Part shown: piece after piece, positions 55,787 through 64,000 of the stretch
How the letters are laid out: each line of letters begins with the position of its first letter
How positions within the stretch are numbered: position 1 is the stretch's first letter
Source of the DNA: Takakia lepidozioides
Taxonomy: Eukaryota > Streptophyta > Takakiopsida > Takakiales > Takakiaceae
Reading direction: 5' to 3'
Length of the DNA: 64,000 nucleotides
NCBI GenBank assembly: GCA_030704615.1
Contig: CM060732.1
Location: forward strand, 50,387,053 to 50,451,052
Translations under genes and position numbers: made by a program
The notes under the pieces: model-generated
Database searches by the model: none
What the model saw: the letters and a program-made list of their open reading frames with translations, nothing else
What the model was told of the DNA's origin: nothing

Positions 55787-55980
55787 AACCTTCTGTTAAC
55801 ATGAGCTTCATTTCCTAGAACTAAAATGAACTTTGTGTTAACACGAGGTTGTTTTCCTGGAACTAAAATCAACCTCGTGTTGACACGATGTTCTTTTCTT
55901 AGAACTAAAATCAACCTTGTGTCGGCACAAGGGGGATTTGGAAAACTCCAAGTAAACCTCGTGTTAACACGAGGTTGATT
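55787..55980. repeat. Palindrome cluster A (five units)
   Basis: Units at about 55787-55809, 55827-55851, 55870-55893, 55911-55936 and 55955-55976. The last is perfect (arms AACCTCGTGTT and AACACGAGGTT). The middle three are embedded in a tandem repeat of about 42 bp with tagaactaaaat. They lie just downstream of the MULE gene's 3' end. Confidence 0.9.
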
Positions 55981-56180
55981 TGATCATCTGTCTATCTGAA
56001 GGTAGTTTCTTGTGCTTGCTAATGAAAACAAAATGACAGACCAATGCGACAAATGCATTCACCCACGCATAGCAAAGATGTTAGACGACATACATTGAGA
56101 GACACTGGACTTGAACAGTCATTCCATTACAAGTTGTAGTCAAGGAAAACACAGATTTCGGAGTGTCAAGTGAATGCTTT

Positions 56181-59100
56181 CTATGGGCTTGTATCCCGCT
56201 GTAGAAGTGTGTTGACTTCGTTGAAACTCATAGTGGCTTGGTGACTGAAGAAGTCCCGCTTTGGATCACAAACCATCCTTCTCAAGAAGACGAAGTAAAG
56301 GTGTTTGCACGGTATGAACTTCCCTCTCTTTCCCAAACTACTTGAAAGCATACCAACAAAATCAGGACAGGTACAATTTGGAAAATTGGAAACAGTGATG
56401 TCGTACGTCTTGTCCTGCAGCGCAGATGCGGATGAGATCATGGTGAAGACCCGACCATACCCTGGATCAGGCACTTCCATTGTTCCCACAACACGAGCAT
56501 GAAGCATTCTCGCGGACTTGATTTTGCCATAGTGTTCTACGGTTGGAGGGAATCGCCGAACCAGCTTCCCATTCCGTCTGGTTGGCCACAAGTGAGCATC
56601 AGGTGGAGGTACCCGTGAACCGCTTGTACTTGAAGCGCCTTCACGTGTAATGGAATGTCTGGCTAGGGAGAAACCCGCCTCTTCCAGCATTGCGATCTCT
56701 TGGTGAGTGAGACCTGTGCCCATCTTCACAGGCCACACGGTTGGTGGAGTAGGCTTCCTCACCACGGAGGGCCTCACTGTCCCATGCACACATCTCCCCC
56801 AATCGTCAGCGCAAAACCAAAACTTGTGGTTCTTTGCCTCTCCTTGGCCGTAAGGGAGAAACAAACCAGTGAATGTAGGAGCTGCAATGCGTTCTTTCCC
56901 TCTGGATATTAATGATGTACATTTCTCATGATTGGTGGCCTTGATCGCCACGCATTTCACACGTGATCCAGCACTTATGCATTCTATATGCCAAACCTCG
57001 TCCAAGCACATGGACTCTATTACATGCCGCACCACATTCTGGTCTTCAACCATTGCAGTGACAATGCTTGATGCAGGGGTCCGGTCTGGGGCAGAATGGC
57101 CCTCACCTGTGGATGTTCCGCAATTCCATCTCTGATCCAAGGGAACACATGGCGTCGAGAAGTTGACCCTGTCCGCCCTATGGGAGTCTGCATCCGATCC
57201 GGGAGGGGTATCCAATTTCCGTTTGCAAGACCCGAATCTCTCTTCACCTTCCAGATGAGGAACTCTTCCCACGAGAGGGCTGCCATCTGCACATATGCTC
57301 ACTGCCCGCGCTATTTTGCTCGGATCCCCCGATCTTCTGGCTGCCCGCAGAATCAACTCGCTCCTGTCCGGGCCTTTGCCTCCAAGGCCACCCCTCAAGA
57401 ATGACTTGTATTTGGTTTGCTGCTGCAGAGCACAGATAAGGTCATCGGCCGTAGCCTCATACAAATCTCTTCCTTTTTTGCCGGATTGCTGCAACCAGGG
57501 ATTGTGCACTGTCTCCGCTAGATTGCAAGACGGCATGTCCGCCATCTCCTCAATGGACATATGCTGCAAGGCAAAAAAACACAAAGCCGATATTAGGATG
57601 GGACCTTGAAAGATATATCCGAAGCACCCAAAAGAAGGTGAATGCAAACCACTCACCGTTGTCATGGCCGTTCCCCACTGCCGGTAACGGAAGTGCCAAA
57701 ATGCGAACCAGTCTTCCAGTGCCCTCATGCTGTCCTCCGATGCAGCTCCAGATGAGTACCACCAGGCATGAATTGTCTGGAACAATGTATTCGCTTCCCC
57801 CATAGTTTTGGCGTCTTTGTACTGTTTGCACAGTTGACGATGCATACTCTGCATATCTGGCTTGATATCTGCCTTTGTGTGTTTATCCAGGGATTGTATC
57901 CAATGGAAAAGACACGTACGTTCTCTTCCAGGCATTGGCACTTTTGGATCTCCCGTCCCGAATACAATGCGGACAGCGTTGAAGTTAGCTTGAGCAATGT
58001 CGGCCATGAAAGCAACAAGATTGGGAGATGGGAGACCATTGGAGGCCATAACACGAATGAGAGCTTCCCACATGAGCTGCTGTGAATCTGTGTCCTCTGA
58101 CTGCATGTCACACACTGCAATTATCATGACACGCTGGTACACAAGGTTGACATGTCATTGTGGTCCAGTCTTTAACCCTCTTGACGTGATCGAACATGAG
58201 GAATCAGTTGCCTAGATCGCCACCCTTCTGCATACGTTTAACTAGGCTGACTCCGCTGCCCTTACCTTTTGTGGACATTTTGAACAGGAACACTTTCCTG
58301 GCTCCTTGCCCCGGGAAAACGCTGTCTTGGATATAGTCGTACATGCTCCTTCTCTTCAAATCCATAATATTGTCCATATAACCTCGGCTCCCAGAGCCCA
58401 TTCTTAAAGCGTTCACCTGATTCCTAATGTTTGGAGAATCAAAGTCGAGAAATGCTCCATAACAGTGTCCAAAGCTGGTCCCTCCAGTTTTCCTCCAGCC
58501 GAATCCGATGCACACAAAATACGGCTTTCCAGAAAGGACTTGCTCGCCCCCATGGCAATTGCAGATGTGGTTCTAGTTGGATTGGTATCCAACTCTTGCC
58601 TTATCAAATGCGAGACTGTCTCAATGCTCTCCCTGTAATCCCCCTTGGACACAGGGTGGTTGTGAAAACCGAAATGGACACAGGCTCTAGTTAGGGTTTT
58701 GAATCGATGCACCACATAGTACATTTTGGCACCACACATTGCAAGGCAGCAAGGCGGTACCCTACAGAACTTGCATACAAAAGTGTTACTGTATGGAGGT
58801 GTCACACTAGGCTTGAATGGATTCTCACTGACACCAACCCATTCGCTTTGGTTTTGCACACCCGACAATGCGAAGTGTCTGCATTTCATGTTCTCGCATT
58901 TCAAATGCCCATTACAGACTGTTCGCCTGAATGTGAGGTTGTCGTGGTTGTGAATATTGGAGGTTTTTGTGCGGCACCAAGGGTGCCCATCGTGCTTTTT
59001 GTCCATTCCTTCCATGAGACTGGAAATGCCCCCAACGCGACCAGGAGGAGGCAGCTCAAAAACAGTATTACCATCAAAAGATTCCGGCAATAATGCCACC

Positions 59101-59675
59101 CTCTGAACATTGTAAGTGCTCCAGTCAATCCCCCTCAACTCACTCTTGAATCCTGCCATCCCACCCATGGCTTTCAGTTTAGGAATAACACAAGTGATCT
59201 CCTCCACATCTGCTACCTGATGTGGACATGGCTGATCCACGGGCAGTATTTCACAGGTGTCATCGGAGGATGAGTCCGAAAGCTCAACTACAGTGTTAAC
59301 GGTACTTGACTCCTTCTTGACAACCACGGGTGTTTTCTCTTGGGCCACTGATGCTGCCGTGCCAGGAGTAACGAACGATCCTGCAGACTGTCTCCGAGGA
59401 GCACTGAGCACCCTGTATCTGCCTGGAGTCACTCTCCATTGTGTGGTTGGTGCAGTATGCGAAGGTTTCTGGAACGCGTACTTGAGCAGTTTTCCATTGG
59501 CATCATACACTTCCCTTTCAAGGAATAGAGTTCCATTTTCCAACCAAAACTGCGTTGCGAGCACGTGTTCATGCACCACCGCAAAACCGTCATCTTCCAC
59601 CTCGTAAGAAAAGGGGACAGGGTGGTCCTCACTGAAGAAGTCCGCGTCAAGGGAGCCCATGGGCTGGGCGGCCAT
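56181..59675 (-). pseudogene. SWIM-type MULE transposase, lightly damaged
   Basis: Minus strand, start ATG 59675 (MAAQPMGSLDADFFSED). The first part (to 58413) ends with a zinc-binding stretch (CKFCRVPPCCLAMCG, VHFGFHNHP). The next segment in a shifted frame (58515-58204) has YIQDSVFPGQGARKVFLF. A TGA at 58204 and another shift near 58155 follow. The third segment (58142-56181, 653 aa) has MIIAVCDMQSED, FMADIAQANFNAVRIVFG, RTCLFHWIQS and EDWFAFWHFRYRQWG, which fit the DDE core with its C/H motif, and a C-terminal SWIM finger (NCTCPDF, then PCKHLYFVF). It differs in lineage from the MULE at 2220-4485. Three lesions suggest a recent pseudogene, or introns I have not resolved. TIRs are not found. 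Confidence 0.82.
57564..57656 (-). other. Probable 93-nt stopless intron in the MULE gene
   Basis: On the minus strand the segment begins GTGAGT and ends TTGCAG after a T-rich tract. It is 93 nt, a multiple of three, and free of stops, so the ORF reads through (VSGLHSPSFGC...). The residues it would encode interrupt the family-like flow from GTAMTT to HMSIEEMADMPSCNLAE. Confidence 0.72.
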
Positions 59676-60149
59676 CTGTCAATGTTGCTTCAAAACGAAC
59701 AGTTCACAGTCCGACGTTGCTTCTGATTGCAGGTTGTACTAGAGCGGAGTTTTTTGGCTGTATAGATGACGTCCTTACACACAGTTGCAGGTGTCGCACC
59801 CGCTTGCAGGTCTCCTAACGCGGTTCGGCACATCGTGGAAATGTGTCCCCATGCGAACCAAGTGGACGGTCGCAGAGTGCCCAAATGCGGAGTGGATAAT
59901 GTCAGCCCTAATCAAAGAATGCAACTGTTTTCTCAAAGGTGCCCCACCAGTGCATTGGACAACCAACTCAGCAAGATTCACTGTCAGAGCCGCCATTTGT
60001 CTGTCATGTCAGAGATTCCAGATGAGATGCCCATTTCCATTCAATTTTAACGGCACCTGCACCGCTGTACAATTGTACATACTTCACATTCCTCTGAAAC
60101 ATCCCTAAAGCTATTTCTCATCAATGAACTTTTCCGGATGAGAGGTGGA

Positions 60150-60645
60150 CCCGAACACGAGGTTGACGCGAGGTTGATTCGTGTGCCTTTTCTGTTCAAT
60201 CCCACAAACCCTAAACGTCTGGCAGCCATGGAACTGTTGAATGCTCCCGGTGCATCATAGAGTGCCAAGAAGAAACCATAAGTTGCAATGTGCCTTTCCA
60301 TGTGATTTTTTTGTTTGTTGAACACCAATCTGAGAGCTCCACAGCAACCTTGCGTCAACGCAAGGTTGATGTCGACCTCCAAAGCGTTTGTTTATGAAGG
60401 TGACATGAAACAGATTCAGCACTCGAATCAACCTTGCGTTGACGCGAGGCTGATTCTGATGCCACTCTCTGCATCTAAAGTCTCGCACCAGGAAACGCAA
60501 AGTAGGGAAAGTCGATTATCTGAAGCCACCAAAAGAACCCTGCGTCAACGCAAAGCATTTAGTTGGTTCAATGGACTGTTGCGGTATGCATTTTAGACTA
60601 AGCTGCATCCCCATCAATCAACCTTGCGTCAACACAAGGTAGATC
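60150..60645. repeat. Palindrome cluster B (five units)
   Basis: Units at about 60157-60186 (partial), 60345-60368 (perfect arms CAACCTTGCGT, spacer CA), 60429-60452 (spacer TG, two mismatches), 60535-60558 (decayed) and 60619-60642. They lie between the divergent MULE and DGNHR genes. Confidence 0.9.
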
Positions 60646-60691
60646 CATGGGAGCTCAATCTGTCACTCACAGGGATATTCATTCTGTGCAG

Positions 60692-63600
60692 AGGAAAAGA
60701 AAAAAGAAATCCGTGGGGGGGAGATGCGGAAGTGGCAGAAGGTGATGGTGAGGAGGAGTCATTTGAGGGACACTATGAAGACAAGGCCGAGGAGGTTATG
60801 GAGAAAGTGAACTCCTCGAAGGTGATTCTGTCAATGGAGGTTCCCGGCGGAAACCTGGTTATCCCACTATGCATGATGATCTCCATGCCCACGGTTCGAC
60901 CTGCATTGAGGAACGACATCACAAAGTTGAAGAACGATTTTGTTCACGGCTATGTCAAGGGATTTGCTGTGTTCTATGTATCCACTGTGAACACGAAAGG
61001 AGAGGAGTGTCCTGTAACAGAGGAGATAGAGCAAAGTTGGGATGCATGCTGGCGGGATGGAAACAGGGAGTTTGAGTTCAAGCTGTCCAAAAAGGCCTCC
61101 ACAAAAGCGTTTATGGGAAAGATGTTTTTTGTCTGGGATGGGAACCATAGACTGCTTGCCTGGATGGATTACATTTCAAGCTTGCACTCGGACAAGATCG
61201 AATGGCATTAGAGCGTGGTTTCCATGGTACTCGACCACAAAGGACGTGTCACGCAGCTCTTGACACGACATAAACAAGTAAGTTACCAACAATGTTCCCG
61301 TTCCGATCTACTTTTGCACAATTAGAAATCATCTTATGAGTTGAAGGTTTTTCCAGGTCCAATGAAACCTCCCATGTGACGACAAACCTCTGCCACACTC
61401 TATTCCGTATCCAGAAGATAGGGCTGATGCCACTGGAGTCATTCACGAACGTGCTCAATCCTTAGCAGATGAAGAGGTGTGCTGAAAAGAAGACAAGTAC
61501 ATTGTACAGCCTGATAAGGGAGGCTTTTCTTGACTACATGTACACGGTAAGCTTCTTGATATTTGTCTGATTGTTGTTACTGCAAATTTTATCAAGAAAC
61601 GACAGTGTTTGATTCTTTCTCCCTGTAATGTATGCAACAAGAAATAGCAGAAACTGGTTTGAAGGCTTGAGGACATAATGAAATTCGAGATGAACAATCA
61701 AAGGAAGAACCTCATGAGTGCGTTCGACAAACAAATCCGCATAGCAGATCCAAGTCTTGGCACGGAATTTCCGGAACAGGTGAAAGCACATTATGACAAG
61801 TATGGCTCAAAGCCAGAGATGACCCAAGAGAAACTGCATCGCCTCTCCATTTCAATGGTGGACAATGCAACCAAAATCAGGTGGTTGGAGATCTGGAATT
61901 CCGATCCACTTGTGAGAGACACCAACATGTTCCCATCTCCTGAGATGGACTCGAAGACACAAGCAATAAAAGTTGTTAGCGACCACACATTTGACCAGTG
62001 GCTACACAAAGCAACCTTCTGGAGCCAGGTAAAGTTTCCACAAAACCATTTTCAAATGCTTGTGCTGCTCCGTGCTCTCTCCACAATTCTTATGATCTTT
62101 CTTGCTGCAGTTGGAAAAACGAGCGGTGGCTGCACTTGGGGAGTCAATGGCAGACTACAAAATCCAGATGTCTTGCCCCCGGATCACACTAGAGGCCTAT
62201 ATCAGGAGATGGAAGCTCGCTGTCTGGAACAACTGTTTTTCCAGGGAGTTTCAGAGAGAAAAAAGAATCTCCAGGTCCTACGAATTCAAAAACCAGTACA
62301 ACAGCGAGCAAGCAATGAAACGAGTGTCGTACAGGTGTGACCTCCAAGAAACAATTCAAGTACTTGAAGTGTATGTTTCTGTATTCTTGTTTCATTTTTT
62401 CCATGTAGAACTACGAATTCGGAGGTTTTCAGGGAGCTATGAAGGCTCTGGACGTGCAGCCGAGCAACATTGCATTAACGCAAGCTTGTATCCCTTTGTT
62501 TTGGTTTCACTTTCATGTACCTGGGGTATCCAATGAAGTCGTTATTCTGCATGTGAAAGGGCAAAAATTGACAGGAAAATCAACCTTGCGTCAACGCAAG
62601 GTTGATGAAGGGCCTGGCTGTGTAGGTTTTCCTGTGTTTTTGGGTTGTTTTTTTTGTGGTTTCCAGTTGCAATGCTACCAGGATGAACTTAAAATCGGTT
62701 TGGAGTCTGTTTGAAATGCTGTTTAGAGCTTACATTGTACCATCAAACAGCCTTGCGTTGACGCAACGTTGTTTGACGATATGGATTGCTAGATTAATCC
62801 CGCCAAAATACCCCGATTTCCATACAATTGTAGGAAAGTTAAGGTTATCAAAAATACCCTGGACAGGTGTTTCAGCAGAGGAATTCAACCTTGCGTCAAC
62901 GCAAGGTTGAATATCCATACCAGCAGATATTCGGATGGTGGTTTTCAATCACTGTTTTCCATTTCCTCTGTTAATGAAAACAACCTTGCGTTGACGCAAT
63001 GTTGAATTCCGTTGCCAAGCACTGTCTCTTTCAATGCTACATTATCATAGGTGTATCCGCCAATCTTCTTTGCATCAACGCAAGGTTGATTGGGGTTCCA
63101 ATGTTGTGCATGAGATGTTTTAGGATAATGGGCTTTCCCTCTCGTACGTGCTTGTTGAAAGTGCAGTTCTCCAAATTTGGTGTTTCCCATTTCAGCTCGA
63201 ATCAACATTGCGTCAATGCAATGTTGAATCGGGCTTTCAAACGTTGGTTTATCAGTGTTACTGACCTGCATGCCAATACACTTCTCGTGATGTGTAATCT
63301 GTGTCCTGATCAGATCGATTGACTGTCTGGATTTTGGGTGTGTGTGTCATTCAGGTATATGTATCATGTCCTCATACCGGGAAACTACCTTAGCGATGAC
63401 CCAGACCTCATCTACTCGTGGGCTGACCCCTCCAATGACAAGACAATGTACACGGCTGGTATTGCCAGAGACTGGAGCAGAGCGCACTTCAGAGACTATG
63501 GGTGGTACCTCGATCTGCCAAAACAGGATACACCATTCGATGAAGTTGTTTTGAGAAACCTTGACGACAACGCCGCGGCACTTGCCCCACTGGCTGACAA

Positions 63601-63951
63601 AGACATTCAGGACAGAATCATTGCTGCTCTGGCTGCAAAAGAGCCTGAGAAATCTGCTACTCCAAAACGGAGGGGGAAGATTGTCGGGGATCCGAAGGGG
63701 AAGGGGAAGAGCAGCAGCAGGGCCCGTCAGAGGTCGCTGAAAGACAGCCTTCTCCAACTAGGAGGGATAGGAGAACAACAAAGTCGAGGGAGCAGCCTTT
63801 CGATGCGAGAGAACATCCATCCAGGGTTTTGGGCCAGTTCCATCGTAAGGTGGTGAATGAAAGTTTTCTGGGAATGATGGAATCCAGGAAGTCGACATTC
63901 AAAGGGGTGCCCTCGAAATCATGGGACATGCTTGTTTCGTTCCTCACTCAG
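60692..63951 (+). pseudogene. Multi-exon gene with a DGNHR motif, probably damaged, running off the window
   Basis: Exon-like open segments with GT/AG borders: 60692-61277, 61357-61546, about 61664-62028, 62111-62359, from 62409 for about 40 bases, and 63355-63951 (then GTAAGC). The first contains GKMFFVWDGNHRLLAWMDYI; a DGNHR box followed by a helix is typical of ParB/sulfiredoxin-like folds, so a relation is possible but unproven. Later parts have WLEIWNSDPLV, a basic helix-rich segment (ISRSYEFKNQYNSEQAMKR) and DPDLIYSWADPSNDKTMYT. In-frame TAG codons lie at 61209-61211 and 61463-61465, the 61277/61357 junction is out of phase, and the last exon seems to change frame near 63700. The start codon probably lies in an unseen upstream exon. 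Function unknown. Confidence 0.5.
62460..63230. repeat. Palindrome cluster C (seven units)
   Basis: Units at about 62464-62487, 62580-62605 (perfect arms TCAACCTTGCGT), 62743-62777, 62883-62912 (perfect 14-bp arms ATTCAACCTTGCGT), 62981-63004, 63061-63092 and 63203-63226. All lie in the presumed intron of the DGNHR gene before the exon at 63355. Confidence 0.92.
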
Positions 63952-64000
63952 GTAAGCACATATTTCTTAACTGTTGTGTGAATAATTTTGTTTTGGCAAC

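Noticed and set aside
61209-61465. U-to-C RNA editing as an explanation of the two TAG codons
   Set aside because: Stop removal by editing is known for organelle transcripts of ferns and hornworts, but nothing indicates it for a nuclear gene, and the first TAG may replace a Tyr codon rather than Gln.

Overview
The window looks like nuclear DNA of a land plant with a repeat-rich genome. Evidence is a plant-type full-size ABCB transporter with twelve GT/AG introns, a plant-type voltage-gated proton channel, pentatricopeptide (PPR) gene debris, and Ty3/Gypsy, Ty1/Copia, LINE-like, Mutator-like (MULE), Helitron, TIR and tRNA-SINE elements. Long transposon-filled introns, a seed-free-plant flavour to several protein families and abundant PPR debris make a fern or other seed-free vascular plant my best guess. 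That is inference; no species-diagnostic gene is present.

Layout. 1-1886: 5'-truncated Gypsy copy on the minus strand. 1969-4485: tandem duplication and a decayed MULE (minus) carrying GGACT-rich minisatellites. 4500-7684: transposon ends, a TIR element of about 690 bp, a SINE-like unit, and the promoter side of the next gene. 7685-22857: an apparently intact 13-exon ABCB19/ABCB1-like gene encoding 1286 aa by my splicing, whose introns are stuffed with pieces of one LINE-like family. 22858-30584: gene-poor, with a Copia 3' end, a TIR element and a SINE. 30585-31346: intact, intronless Hv1-like proton channel (minus). 31545-35046: two SINEs in a local duplication and a truncated Helitron replication protein. 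35270-37300: nested tandem repeats (about 160 bp inside about 682 bp). 37702-39534: a kinase-like pseudogene whose C-lobe lies inverted next to its N-terminal part. 40708-54224: a very young 13.5-kb Gypsy element with both LTRs, PBS, PPT and the 5-bp target duplication CAGCT, inserted into the E domain of a decayed PPR gene. 54670-55540: PPR pseudogene. 55560-63951: a SWIM-type MULE gene (minus) and a divergent, multi-exon gene with a DGNHR motif (plus, running off the window), bracketed and interspersed by a family of small near-perfect palindromes.

Only the ABCB transporter and the proton channel look like working host genes; both act at membranes. Almost everything else is mobile DNA at different stages of decay. 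The least explained part is the right end: palindromes whose two arms change together between copies, lying on both sides of a MULE and inside the introns of the DGNHR gene but not in the MULE coding region.
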